Part shown: piece by piece, positions 46,733 to 54,953 of the stretch
Position numbering within the stretch: position 1 is the first letter of the stretch
Layout of the letters: each line of letters starts with the position of its first letter
DNA from: an uncultured Desulfobulbus sp.
GTDB lineage: Bacteria > Desulfobacterota > Desulfobulbia > Desulfobulbales > Desulfobulbaceae
NCBI RefSeq assembly: GCF_963664075.1
Contig: NZ_OY760916.1
Coordinates: 4,436,710 to 4,500,709 of the forward strand
Length of the DNA: 64,000 nt
Reading direction: 5' to 3'
Notes under the pieces: generated by a model
What the model was told of the DNA's origin: nothing
Database searches by the model: none
The model's input: only the letters and a program-made list of their open reading frames with translations
Made by a program: the position numbers and the translations under genes

Positions 46733-48181
46733 ATGGTGGATAAAGATTTACTTTCCCTGCAGGAGGCCCGCTCGCTTGTGCGAGGCGCACGAGAGGCACA
46801 GGCCTACCTGAGCCAGCTCTCCCAGGAGCAGGTGGATGACCTGATCAGTGCGGTGGCCGAGAACGGCATCAAGCATGCCGAAACCCTGGCCAGGATGGCC
46901 GTGGAGGAGACCGGTTTTGGAAAATGGGAGGATAAGAGAGCGAAGAATCTCTTGGCTACCCGTGATCTCTTGGCCAACATCCTGCCCATGAAGACCATTG
47001 GCATCGTCCATGAGGATCCTGCCAAGAAGATGCTTGAAATTGCAACACCTGCAGGTGTGGTTGCGGCTCTGGTCCCCTCGACCAACCCCACCTCAACCAC
47101 GCTCTATAAATCCCTGATCGCCCTGAAGGCGGGCAACGCGATTGTCATCAGCCCCCATCCTTCAGCCCTGCGTTGTATCGGCAAAACCATCGAGGTGATT
47201 CAGGAGGCGCTGCAGGCAAATGGGGCACCGGCAGATCTGGTGAACATGATGAGCATCCCCACCATTCAGGGGACCGGTGAGTTGATGCGGCAGGCCGATC
47301 TGATCCTGGCCACCGGCGGCCCGGCCATGGTCAAGGCGGCCTACAGCTCAGGAACACCGGCACTGGGTGTGGGGGCGGGGAATGTCCCTGCCTTTATCGA
47401 GCGCAGCGCCAATATCAAAGAAGCTATCAGCAAAATTATGGCTTCAAAGACCTTTGATAACGGCACCGTCTGCGCCTCAGAGCAGTCCATTGTTACCGAG
47501 GCCGTGATCGAAGCCCCGGTCGCTCGCGAGTTTGTCTGCCAGGGGGGGTATTTTCTCAATGAAGAGCAGGTCGCCCGACTGCGGCCCATCATGGAGCGGG
47601 CCGATGGCAGCATGAATCCGGCCATCGTCGGCCGGGATGCCCAGTATCTCGCGAATCTTGCCCAGATCGAGATTCCGGCGGGAACCAAGGTCCTGGCCTA
47701 CCGGGAGAAAGGGGTAGGGCGGCAATATCCATTTTCCAAGGAAAAGCTGACCGCGCTGATCGGTTTCTATGTGGTCGAAACCTGGCAGGATGCCTGTGAA
47801 CTCTGTCATTCCCTGCTCAAAAACGGTGGGATCGGGCATTCCCTGGCGATTCACTCCCAGGATGAGGCCGTGATTCGTGAGTTTGCCCTCAGAAAACCGG
47901 TCTCCCGTCTGCTGGTCAACACCCCTTCAACCCAAGGGGCCGTGGGCATCAGCACCAATCTGCCGCCTTCCTTTACCTTGGGCTGCGGTACCGTGGGAGG
48001 CAGCTCCACCTCCGATAATGTCGGCCCCATGCATCTGTTGAATTTGCGGCATGTGGCCTACGATTCCGGAGCCTACTGTCCAGCGGTTCCTTCGACCTGC
48101 GCTGCCCCCCAAGGACAGGAGCTGGAGGATGAAGTGAAACGTATCACCGAGCTGGTATTGGCGAAACTCGCCGCACATTGA
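46733..48181 (+). CDS. eutE: CoA-acylating acetaldehyde dehydrogenase
   Basis: 482 residues. The catalytic Cys247 is in FDNGTVCASEQ. VVAALVPSTNPTSTTLYKSLIALKAGN and GVGAGNVPAFIE are typical of EutE/PduP. It oxidises acetaldehyde with NAD and CoA to acetyl-CoA inside the shell, so NADH must be reoxidised or exported. The N-terminal helix (LQEARSLVRGAREAQAYL) could be the shell-targeting segment. Confidence 0.96.
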   Translation: MVDKDLLSLQEARSLVRGAREAQAYLSQLSQEQVDDLISAVAENGIKHAETLARMAVEETGFGKWEDKRAKNLLATRDLLANILPMKTIGIVHEDPAKKMLEIATPAGVVAALVPSTNPTSTTLYKSLIALKAGNAIVISPHPSALRCIGKTIEVIQEALQANGAPADLVNMMSIPTIQGTGELMRQADLILATGGPAMVKAAYSSGTPALGVGAGNVPAFIERSANIKEAISKIMASKTFDNGTVCASEQSIVTEAVIEAPVAREFVCQGGYFLNEEQVARLRPIMERADGSMNPAIVGRDAQYLANLAQIEIPAGTKVLAYREKGVGRQYPFSKEKLTALIGFYVVETWQDACELCHSLLKNGGIGHSLAIHSQDEAVIREFALRKPVSRLLVNTPSTQGAVGISTNLPPSFTLGCGTVGGSSTSDNVGPMHLLNLRHVAYDSGAYCPAVPSTCAAPQGQELEDEVKRITELVLAKLAAH

Positions 48182-48246
48182 CGTACCAATTCAACCAACC
48201 CATAATCGGCCGCAATCCGGCCATCAATTCATAGAGAGGAAGCACA

Positions 48247-48531
48247 ATGTCATCACTGAACGCATTAGGAATGGTGGAAACAAGAGGTTTTATCGGTGCA
48301 GTTGAGGCTGCCGATGCCATGGTTAAGGCTGCAAATGTCACCCTGATGGGCAGAACCCAGGTGGGCTCCGGTCTGGTGACTGTGACCGTTCGTGGCGATG
48401 TCGGCGCGGTCAAGGCGGCAACCGATGCAGGTGCAGCAGCAGCTGACCGTGTTGGTGAGCTGGTTTCTGTGCATGTTATCCCCAGACCTCACAGCGATGT
48501 GGAAATGATTCTGCCGAAGCTGGAAGGCTGA
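48247..48531 (+). CDS. eutM: BMC-H shell protein EutM
   Basis: 94 residues, the standard major hexamer. It begins [29 protein letters not shown], with the pore region [21 protein letters not shown] and the C-terminal [26 protein letters not shown] precedes the ATG. It probably forms most of the facet area. Confidence 0.96.
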   Translation: MSSLNALGMVETRGFIGAVEAADAMVKAANVTLMGRTQVGSGLVTVTVRGDVGAVKAATDAGAAAADRVGELVSVHVIPRPHSDVEMILPKLEG

Positions 48532-48535
48532 AACC

Positions 48536-49309
48536 ATGAAGGTGGTCACTGAAGCAGTCCTGCGGGAGCTGTTCAGGAGAGGTGAGCTGAATCATTTTCA
48601 GCCCGAGCCTGGTCAGATAGTGACACCTTCAGCTGCCAGCTTTCTCCACGAGCGTCAAATCAAAATCATCTCCCCCGAGGCTTCGGCGCCGTCCTTAAAC
48701 GCGCCGGAGCCTCAACCTGTCAGTTCAAAGGAATTGCCGGTAGAGGAGCCGAAAGCCAGGTATGTCTCGGCCCTTGATGGGGGAGGGTTTATGGAGAAGC
48801 CGGAGTATATGACCCATCTCTCCGGCAATCGACTCATCGCCAAAGATCATCCACGGATTGTCTTTCGGGGGAAGCTCGATAGCCTCCAATCCTGCATCCT
48901 TTTGGTGCAGGGGCTGGCAGTGGAAAAGAAACTTGGCGGGTTGTGTACAGATCTTGAAGAGGTGCTGGGCTGGTGTCGGCAGATTATGAAGGTCGATGTT
49001 CTCGATCTTCCTCTGGAAAAACAGACGATCTTTTCGCTCAGCCCCGATGAGCTGCGCCAACACTCGCATTATCCACAGAAACACTACGGGGTTGACCATA
49101 TCACCCCTGCTGTCTCCATGGGTCCGATGCTGCTTGCTCTCAACGATCTGCGCAGTCGGGTACGTGAGGTGGAAACCGCTGCGGTTGCGGCTTTCAGGCA
49201 GGAATTTACAACCGGGAGAACAGACATTCTCCAGGCTCTGAATCGAATGAGTTCGGCTATCTATATTCTCATGATTAGAGAGCAGGCCGGCTATTACCTC
49301 AATCCCTGA
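48536..49309 (+). CDS. eutT: Cobalamin adenosyltransferase EutT, metal-free class
   Basis: 257 residues. An N-terminal domain (IVTPSAASFLHERQIKI) is followed by the adenosyltransferase helical domain (YMTHLSGNRLIAKDHPRIVFRGKLDSLQ, DILQALNRMSSAIYILM). The cysteine cluster (CCxxC) that binds metal in enterobacterial EutT is missing in the segment before YMTHLSG. This matches the reported class II EutT enzymes that need no metal. It makes adenosylcobalamin for EutBC. Confidence 0.92.
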   Translation: MKVVTEAVLRELFRRGELNHFQPEPGQIVTPSAASFLHERQIKIISPEASAPSLNAPEPQPVSSKELPVEEPKARYVSALDGGGFMEKPEYMTHLSGNRLIAKDHPRIVFRGKLDSLQSCILLVQGLAVEKKLGGLCTDLEEVLGWCRQIMKVDVLDLPLEKQTIFSLSPDELRQHSHYPQKHYGVDHITPAVSMGPMLLALNDLRSRVREVETAAVAAFRQEFTTGRTDILQALNRMSSAIYILMIREQAGYYLNP

Positions 49310-49359
49310 CGGCAGATGAAATCATAGATTGAGGGAGAACTCCCCAGAGCCACCCAGAA

Positions 49360-50079
49360 ATGAATGAGAGGGCAATGCAAGAGATTCAACGAGAACAGAT
49401 AGTAGAGCAGGTCTTGGCAGCCTTGTCCCAGTTGCGCCAAAAAGAACCTGACCAGGCGGAAAATCAGGGTCAGGAGATTCCTATCCCCGTGGAGATATCC
49501 GCCCGCCATGTCCATCTTTCCCAGGCGGATGCGGTGGCACTCTTCGGAGCACCGCTGACACCGCTGCGGGAGCTCTCCCAGCCCGGGCAGTTTCTCTGCA
49601 AGGAACGGGTGCGGCTGATTGGCCTCAAGGGGGTGATGGACAATGTGGCGGTCCTTGGCCCCTCAAGAGAGCAGTCCCAGGTGGAGATTTCGCTCACCGA
49701 CGCTCGTCTGCTCGGACTGGATGTACCGATCAGACAGTCCGGCGATATCGCAGGAACACCGGGGATGCTGCTTTCCTCCGGGCAAGCAATTATCCCCTTG
49801 GAACAGGGGGTTATCGTGGCGGGGCGGCATATACACATGTCACCCGAAGATGCCAGACGCCTGCGAGTCAGGGATAAAGAGTTTGTTGCCGTCCACATGC
49901 GGGGAAAACGCCCAGCCGTTTTTCGCGATGTTCTGGTGCGTGTCCATGAGAGTTTCAAACTGGCCCTGCATATCGATGCCGATGAGGCCAACGGCTGTGG
50001 GTGTGGTCCTGGAACCACCGGCACCATAGTTCGCCCCCAACCCCAGGAGCAGGGTCATGATGGACAACCAATCCATTGA
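49360..50079 (+). CDS. pduL: Phosphate acyltransferase PduL (EutD replacement)
   Basis: 239 residues. An amphipathic N-terminal helix (QREQIVEQVLAALSQLRQ) resembles an encapsulation peptide. The zinc-binding motifs VEISARHVHLS near residue 45 and GRHIHMSPEDA near 155 are intact, with DEANGCGCGPGT at the end. It turns acetyl-CoA and phosphate into acetyl phosphate and recycles CoA in the shell. It takes the place of EutD, which is absent. ATG 49375 is an alternative start. Its 3' end overlaps the next gene by 23 bp. Confidence 0.95.
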   Translation: MNERAMQEIQREQIVEQVLAALSQLRQKEPDQAENQGQEIPIPVEISARHVHLSQADAVALFGAPLTPLRELSQPGQFLCKERVRLIGLKGVMDNVAVLGPSREQSQVEISLTDARLLGLDVPIRQSGDIAGTPGMLLSSGQAIIPLEQGVIVAGRHIHMSPEDARRLRVRDKEFVAVHMRGKRPAVFRDVLVRVHESFKLALHIDADEANGCGCGPGTTGTIVRPQPQEQGHDGQPIH

Positions 50080-50674
50080 ACGTATCGTTCGTCGTGTCCT
50101 TCTTGAAATCCACGGGAGTACGGCGAGTGCAACTCAGCAGAGCTATTTAATCCTGTCCAGGCAATCGCAGGTTGACGAGGTGCAATTACGCCGCATCCTG
50201 CCCAAAGGGACAGAGGTTCGCTATCTCGACGATCAGGAAGAATGCTGGCAGAGCCAGGTGCTTGCAGAGTATCAGGGATACATTGTCCCTACGCTCTCCA
50301 TCAATACCATGGTGGAGCTGGCCATGGGGAAAGCCAGCGATGAGCAGGGCCAGTTGATTTTGACCCTGCTGCTTTCAGGCAAGCGGGTTTCGGTGGTGGA
50401 CTTTGCCTACATGGCCTTTGAGCAGACGGCACCCCATGCACTCTGGCAACTGTATTCCAGCCAGCGCAAGCAGTTGGAGGCCTTTGGCCTGGTGACGTAT
50501 CGGGCAGCGGTACCGGAAAAGATCATGCATCAGGGACATCTGGTGACCGAGCATGATGTGGAGCGTATGGCTCAGGATGGGGTGAAGGTGGTTCAACTCG
50601 CCCCAGGCGCCATTGTCACCGGACTTGCGCAGGATAAGGCGAAGTCTCTCAATATCGAAATTAGTCGTATTTGA
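50057..50674 (+). CDS. Ethanolamine-utilisation protein of unknown function (flavoprotein-like)
   Basis: 205 residues. It resembles the eut-hyp family known from ethanolamine operons of Firmicutes (TIGR02536, from memory). It starts with an amphipathic helix (IERIVRRVLLEIHG) like those of cargo proteins, then an alpha/beta domain (YIVPTLSINTMVELAMGKASDEQGQLI, KRVSVVDFAYMAFEQTAPH) that looks flavoprotein-like, although no certain cofactor motif is seen. It is probably a lumen protein; its reaction is unknown. Confidence 0.72.
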   Translation: MMDNQSIERIVRRVLLEIHGSTASATQQSYLILSRQSQVDEVQLRRILPKGTEVRYLDDQEECWQSQVLAEYQGYIVPTLSINTMVELAMGKASDEQGQLILTLLLSGKRVSVVDFAYMAFEQTAPHALWQLYSSQRKQLEAFGLVTYRAAVPEKIMHQGHLVTEHDVERMAQDGVKVVQLAPGAIVTGLAQDKAKSLNIEISRI

Positions 50675-50703
50675 TAAAAAATCCGGCCTGAGGAGGCTGA
50701 GCA

Positions 50704-50970
50704 ATGATTGTTGGCAATGTCGTGGGCAATGTTTGGGCAACCCGCAAAGAAGAGAGTCTCAACGGACTCAAGCTCATGGTGGTGCAGCCTGTTGATCCGG
50801 TCAGTGGAGAACAGCGCCCCTGTCTCATTGCAGCCGATCAGGTGGGGGCCGGTATTGGTGAAACCGTTCTTGTGACGACCGGTTCCTCCGCACGTCAGGC
50901 CTTGGGCAAGGGCGCCGTTCCGGTTGATGCTTCCATCGTGGGGATTATCGATCAGGTCGACATACCATAA
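50704..50970 (+). CDS. eutN: BMC-P pentameric vertex protein EutN
   Basis: 88 residues. GNVVGNVWATRKEESLNGLKLMVVQP and a late GAVPVDASIVGIIDQVD are typical of the CcmL/EutN family. Pentamers cap the shell vertices. GAGGAGGC precedes the ATG. Confidence 0.96.
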   Translation: MIVGNVVGNVWATRKEESLNGLKLMVVQPVDPVSGEQRPCLIAADQVGAGIGETVLVTTGSSARQALGKGAVPVDASIVGIIDQVDIP

Positions 50971-50987
50971 ATGGTCGGTACGAGACG

Positions 50988-51560
50988 GTGAGTCTGCTTG
51001 CATATAAACCGCACGATACCCTCGGGCTGGTTGAAGTCAGGACCATCGCCGCAGGAGCCCGGCTGCTTGATGTGCTGCTCAAGGCCGCAGAAGTTGAGCT
51101 CTATAAGGCGGGTCCTATCTGTTCCGGGCGTTTTTTGATTCGAATAGGAGGGGCGCAGTCAAGCGTTGAGGCAGCCTTAGCAGCCGTTGCCTCCGATGCG
51201 AGCCTGCTTGACTGGTTTGTTCTTCCCCGTACTTCCCCAGAGCTGCTCCTGGCCCTCCAGAACCGCCAGTTCCCAGAACCGGGGTTCTCTCTGGGAGTGG
51301 TGGAGAGTCGCCGGGCGGCCTCGGGAATCGCTGCGGCAGACAAAGCCCTCAAGGGGGCGAATGTCATGCTCGCAAGGCTAGCTGTGGCCCAGGGAATTAA
51401 CGGCAAATCATTTATGGTCTTTTCCGGGCCCCTTGGCCAGGTTGAAGAGGCGGTTTCCCTGGCAGCACAGACCCTGGGAAATCAGCTGGTCGACCGGAGT
51501 GTGATCGCCCGTCCTGAAGAGGCAACCGTAGCGAGCCTGGTGGGAATCCGGAATCCGTGA
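50988..51560 (+). CDS. BMC-T tandem shell protein, PduT-like
   Basis: 190 residues from GTG 50988; the start is not certain. It has two BMC domains (about 10-90 and 95-180). In domain 1 the segment AGPICSGRFLIRIGG places Cys45 where PduT has its pore-lining cysteine for a [4Fe-4S] cluster. It may therefore carry a cluster at the trimer axis and pass electrons through the shell. A second such gene lies at 53820. Confidence 0.87.
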   Translation: MSLLAYKPHDTLGLVEVRTIAAGARLLDVLLKAAEVELYKAGPICSGRFLIRIGGAQSSVEAALAAVASDASLLDWFVLPRTSPELLLALQNRQFPEPGFSLGVVESRRAASGIAAADKALKGANVMLARLAVAQGINGKSFMVFSGPLGQVEEAVSLAAQTLGNQLVDRSVIARPEEATVASLVGIRNP

Positions 51561-51596
51561 TGGCGGGTGCTTATATACTATGGAGAAAGATACAAC

Positions 51597-51965
51597 ATGG
51601 CAAAAACACTGATAAATAGCCAAAATATTTCGTCCTATCTCAGCCAGGGGCAAAAGAGTTTCGTGGTTGCCCCCACAATGATCCTTACCCCTGGGGTCAA
51701 GGACCTGCTTTCCAGGCGTGGTATTCGTCTGAGCTATGAAGCCCGAGCAGAACAGCCAACCAAGGTTTGTCCAGCCGTGAACAGTTCGTCAGAGCCTTCG
51801 CCAAGCGGTGCATGCCTGAGCGATGGTGTCCTGGTGCAGAAAATAGTGACCCTCCTGAAAAAAGAGTACAGCCTGGAAGATCCCCAGACCATTCAAAGAA
51901 TTACTCTTGAGGTCCTAGCCCGATTACAGATGGAAGTCGATGGCGCAAAGAAGGAGAATGTCTGA
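51597..51965 (+). CDS. EutQ N-terminal half encoded as a separate protein
   Basis: 122 residues from ATG 51597. NSQNISSYLSQGQKSFVV and MILTPGVKDLLSRRGIRLSYE match the N-terminal region of EutQ; the same TP-x-A-x-x-L fold starts EutT in this locus. After a Ser/Pro linker comes a helical part (VLVQKIVTLLKKEY, then ITLEVLARLQ) corresponding to the EutQ linker helices. The cupin half follows as its own frame, with the stop and start overlapping (TGATG), so the pair is translationally coupled. Confidence 0.75.
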   Translation: MAKTLINSQNISSYLSQGQKSFVVAPTMILTPGVKDLLSRRGIRLSYEARAEQPTKVCPAVNSSSEPSPSGACLSDGVLVQKIVTLLKKEYSLEDPQTIQRITLEVLARLQMEVDGAKKENV

Positions 51966-52432
51966 TGCAGATTGATAGAGCTGTTGTTGAAAAGATCGTA
52001 CGCGAGGTCGTGGTTGCAACCCTGGCTGAATCACCTGGCCAAACAGGCGGGGCGGCTATCCAAACCGAGAAAGAACCGCTCTCCGGTGTGACTGCGGTCA
52101 AGGTCGGTTCAGTGCAACCCGAACCCTTTGATACCGGCAAGGCAGGGGATAAGGTCTTTTTAAAGGATGTCTTCACGCTTGCAGAGAGCCCGCGGCTTGG
52201 TTGCGGCGTCATGGAGATGGATGCTTCCACCTTTGCCTGGACCTTGAATTACGATGAGATCGATATTGTCCTTGAAGGCAGCCTGTCCATTGTGGTCAAC
52301 GGCAAGACCATTACCGCCAACAAGGGGGAGCTGGTCCTGATTCCCAAGAATACACCCATTGAATTTTCCGTGCCCGACTACGCAAAGTTCATCTATGTTA
52401 CCTATCCAGCCAACTGGGAGGAGCAGCAGTAG
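51965..52432 (+). CDS. eutQ: EutQ cupin domain protein
   Basis: 155 residues. The cupin barrel with MDASTFAWTLNYDEIDIVLEG, GELVLIPKNTPIEFSVPDYAKF and a C-terminal VTYPANWEEQ equals the C-terminal half of enterobacterial EutQ. Salmonella EutQ was reported to have acetate kinase activity, so this could make ATP from acetyl phosphate. The N-terminus (DRAVVEKIVREVVVATLAES) forms a new amphipathic helix like the targeting peptides of other cargo. Confidence 0.9.
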   Translation: MQIDRAVVEKIVREVVVATLAESPGQTGGAAIQTEKEPLSGVTAVKVGSVQPEPFDTGKAGDKVFLKDVFTLAESPRLGCGVMEMDASTFAWTLNYDEIDIVLEGSLSIVVNGKTITANKGELVLIPKNTPIEFSVPDYAKFIYVTYPANWEEQQ

Positions 52433-52443
52433 GAAGTTTGTGT

Positions 52444-52458
52444 TGGCACTAAGTATGC
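52444..52458 (+). promoter_or_regulatory. Possible sigma-54 promoter before the pduS-like gene
   Basis: TGGCACTAAGTATGC has the GG-N10-GC spacing and six of six bases at the -24 element; the -12 element has ATGC in place of TTGC. It lies 30 bp before the gene. It could give internal expression of pduS-pduT-eutP, or occur by chance. Confidence 0.28.
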
Positions 52459-52488
52459 GCTTATAGATAAACTTCCTTGAGCATTCTC

Positions 52489-53808
52489 ATGAATACTGTT
52501 CAACAGATGAAAGAAAACGGGGTGGTCGGTGCCGGTGGTGCCGGGTTTCCCACCTATGTCAAGGCCCAGTCCCAGGCGGAAATCGTTCTGGTCAATGCGG
52601 CGGAGTGCGAACCCCTCTTACATAAAGACAAGCAGCTTTTATTGCATGCAACCGACCTGTTTTTTCAAGGGCTGCAAACCCTGATGGGGCAGGTTGCTGC
52701 CAGCAAAGGGATCATCGGCATCAAGAAAAAGCATAAGGGGCTGATTGCACACTTAAACGAGCGTTTGCCCGCCGGGATCGAGCTCTGCCCGGTGGATGAT
52801 TTTTATCCTGCCGGTGATGAGCTGACCCTGATCAGGGAGACAACCGGTGTCATCATCGGACCCGGTGCCCTCCCCATCTCTCGGGGGATTGTGGTCAGTA
52901 ATGTGGAGTCGCTCTACAATATCGGCACGGCCCGTCCGGTGACAGCAAAGTTTCTCAATGTGGGTGGCGCTGTTGAAAAACGCCAGACCTTCGAGGTGCC
53001 TTTGGGGATCTCCTTTCAGGAAATCATAGACTATGCCTGCCCCACGATTAGAGATTTCACCATCATCGAGGGCGGCCCCATGATGGGCAAGATTGTGGAG
53101 GATCTTACCCAGCCGGTCACCAAGACCACGGCAGGCCTGCTGGTTTTTCCCAACGATCATGTCTTGATTCAAAAATACCGCATCATGGCCAGTGAAAAGC
53201 GGGTCAATCAAATCGGTAAGGCCGCCTGCGATCAGTGCACCATCTGTACCGAGCTTTGTCCTCGGTACCTCCTGGGGCATCCGATTCAACCGCACAAGGC
53301 CATGCGCTCGCTGGTGTTTCACCAGGAAGGGGCAGGGGAAAGGGAGATCCAGACCCATGCACTGTACTGTTGTCAGTGCAATCTCTGCTCCTTTGTTTCC
53401 TGTCCGGAGGGGCTTTTTCCCTCACAGGTATGCATCAACAATCGGGCAGAAGCCCTGGCAAACAAAATGCAATATAAGGGAACGTTTGAGAACGAACCCC
53501 ATCCTCTGGCACCTTATCGCAAGACACCATCCAAACGGCTGAAACGGATGCTGAACCTGGATCTGTTTCCTGACAGTGGTGATCTCAGCGAGTATCGGTT
53601 TGCACCTCAGACGCTGCGCCTGCTGCTGCGCCAACATATCGGTGCACCCGCAACCCCGGTGGTCAGCGTTGGTGATCAGGTCCAGCAGGGACAGAAGATC
53701 GCAACCGTGGGCGACGCCTTGGGCGCCGAGATCCATGCTCCGCTCTCTGGGCAGGTCTGCGAGGTTGATGAACAGGCTATCACGCTCACATGCCCCCAGA
53801 ATCATTAA
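52489..53808 (+). CDS. pduS: PduS-like RnfC-family Fe-S flavoprotein
   Basis: 439 residues from ATG 52489; TTG 52477 is an alternative. It has a glycine-rich FMN/NADH site (NGVVGAGGAGFPTYVKAQ, then NAAECEPLLHKDK), an SLBB region, and two [4Fe-4S] motifs (CDQCTICTELCPR and CCQCNLCSFVSCP). The family oxidises NADH and hands electrons to cobalamin or, in Rnf, to a membrane complex. With PduT-like shell proteins present, it probably oxidises NADH in the lumen or at the shell. Confidence 0.92.
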   Translation: MNTVQQMKENGVVGAGGAGFPTYVKAQSQAEIVLVNAAECEPLLHKDKQLLLHATDLFFQGLQTLMGQVAASKGIIGIKKKHKGLIAHLNERLPAGIELCPVDDFYPAGDELTLIRETTGVIIGPGALPISRGIVVSNVESLYNIGTARPVTAKFLNVGGAVEKRQTFEVPLGISFQEIIDYACPTIRDFTIIEGGPMMGKIVEDLTQPVTKTTAGLLVFPNDHVLIQKYRIMASEKRVNQIGKAACDQCTICTELCPRYLLGHPIQPHKAMRSLVFHQEGAGEREIQTHALYCCQCNLCSFVSCPEGLFPSQVCINNRAEALANKMQYKGTFENEPHPLAPYRKTPSKRLKRMLNLDLFPDSGDLSEYRFAPQTLRLLLRQHIGAPATPVVSVGDQVQQGQKIATVGDALGAEIHAPLSGQVCEVDEQAITLTCPQNH

Positions 53809-53819
53809 GGAAGAATCAT

Positions 53820-54374
53820 ATGGCCCATTCCATAGGAATTTTAGAATTATCCAGCATTGCCAGCGGCTATGAGGCAGAGGATGCCATGCTCAAGGATGCT
53901 GATGTGCACATTTTAATCGCTCGCACCATCTGTTCGGGCAAGTTTATCGTTGTCATCGGCGGCAGTGTCTCCGCCGTTGCAGCAGCACTCGAGGCGGGGA
54001 AGGTGGTCTCGAGGGGCTTTCTCATCGAATCGCTGCATATCGCCAATGTCGATCCCCAGGTCTTTTCCGCACTCTCCGGTAGTGTAGACGCCTCGGAGTG
54101 CAGCTACCGTTCCCTGGGAATTGTCGAGACCTTTGCGGCAACCCCGATCATTGAGGCCGCTGATGCAGCGGTCAAGGCAGCAGATATTCTCCTGCTGCGG
54201 GTTCATGTATCCATGGCCATTGGCGGCAAGGGATATTTCCTTGCCCTGGGCGATACCGCTGCAATCCAGGCGGCGGTGGATGCCGCGACAGATGCGATCA
54301 GGGAATCCGGACTGCTGGTCAACCGCGTTATTATCCCTAGGGCGACGCCGGAAGTGCTCAAAGAATTTATCTGA
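53820..54374 (+). CDS. pduT: BMC-T tandem shell protein, PduT-like, with Fe-S cysteine
   Basis: 184 residues from ATG 53820 (AAGGAAG upstream). Two BMC domains are present. Cys38 in ARTICSGKFIVVIGG lies at the same residue number as the cluster ligand known in PduT. It is encoded 11 bp after the pduS-like gene, the same pairing as in pdu operons, where PduS and PduT interact. A role in electron transfer across the shell is likely. Confidence 0.9.
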   Translation: MAHSIGILELSSIASGYEAEDAMLKDADVHILIARTICSGKFIVVIGGSVSAVAAALEAGKVVSRGFLIESLHIANVDPQVFSALSGSVDASECSYRSLGIVETFAATPIIEAADAAVKAADILLLRVHVSMAIGGKGYFLALGDTAAIQAAVDAATDAIRESGLLVNRVIIPRATPEVLKEFI

Positions 54375-54799
54375 TGAAGAAAATCATGTTTGTTGGCCAG
54401 ACAGGTTCCGGGAAAACCTCGCTGACCCAGGCGCTCAACGGTCAGGCGATCTCCTACCTCAAGACCCAGGCGGTAAAATTTTCCGGCTGTGTGGTGGATA
54501 CGCCTGGCGAGTTTGCGGAAAACCGCATGTATTACTCAGCCTTGCTGGTCTCCGCCAATAAGGCTGATATTGTCGGCTTTATTCAGGATGGGACACGGAA
54601 AAAGAGTATCTTTCCTCCCAAATTTGCAGCCATGTTCAACAAGCCGGTTATTGGCATCATCACCAAAACCGATGCCGAACACGTCGAACTGGAGCGGGCC
54701 GAGAAATTTCTTAAAAGTGCCGGGGTGCAGACCATCTACCAGGCCAGTGTGGTCTCGTCGAAGGGCATTGCCGAGTTGTTGCGGTTGCTGCAGAGCTGA
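54374..54799 (+). CDS. eutP: EutP P-loop protein (putative acetate kinase)
   Basis: 141 residues. Walker A is FVGQTGSGKTSL. DTPGEFAENRMYYSALLVSANKADI and GIITKTDAE give a GTPase-like fold. Salmonella EutP was reported to act as an acetate kinase. It is the last gene of the locus, overlaps pduT by one base, and is followed by a strong terminator. Confidence 0.93.
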   Translation: MKKIMFVGQTGSGKTSLTQALNGQAISYLKTQAVKFSGCVVDTPGEFAENRMYYSALLVSANKADIVGFIQDGTRKKSIFPPKFAAMFNKPVIGIITKTDAEHVELERAEKFLKSAGVQTIYQASVVSSKGIAELLRLLQS

Positions 54800-54838
54800 T
54801 CTCTGAAATTCCCCATTCTCCTTCCTTGTCTTGGGGAA

Positions 54839-54880
54839 AAAGGCCTATCTGCATCGTGCAGGTAGGCCTTTCATCTTTTG
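54839..54880 (+). terminator. Intrinsic terminator at the end of the eut locus
   Basis: A 15-bp stem (AAAGGCCTATCTGCA with TGCAGGTAGGCCTTT, one G-T pair) with loop TCG is followed by a T-rich CATCTTTT. Confidence 0.85.
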
Positions 54881-54953
54881 GCGGAGAGCGCTATAGTAGC
54901 GATTTTGTCCCCATTCAGGGGAGACACCACGATGTGTTGCCAGGAGAGCGCAG

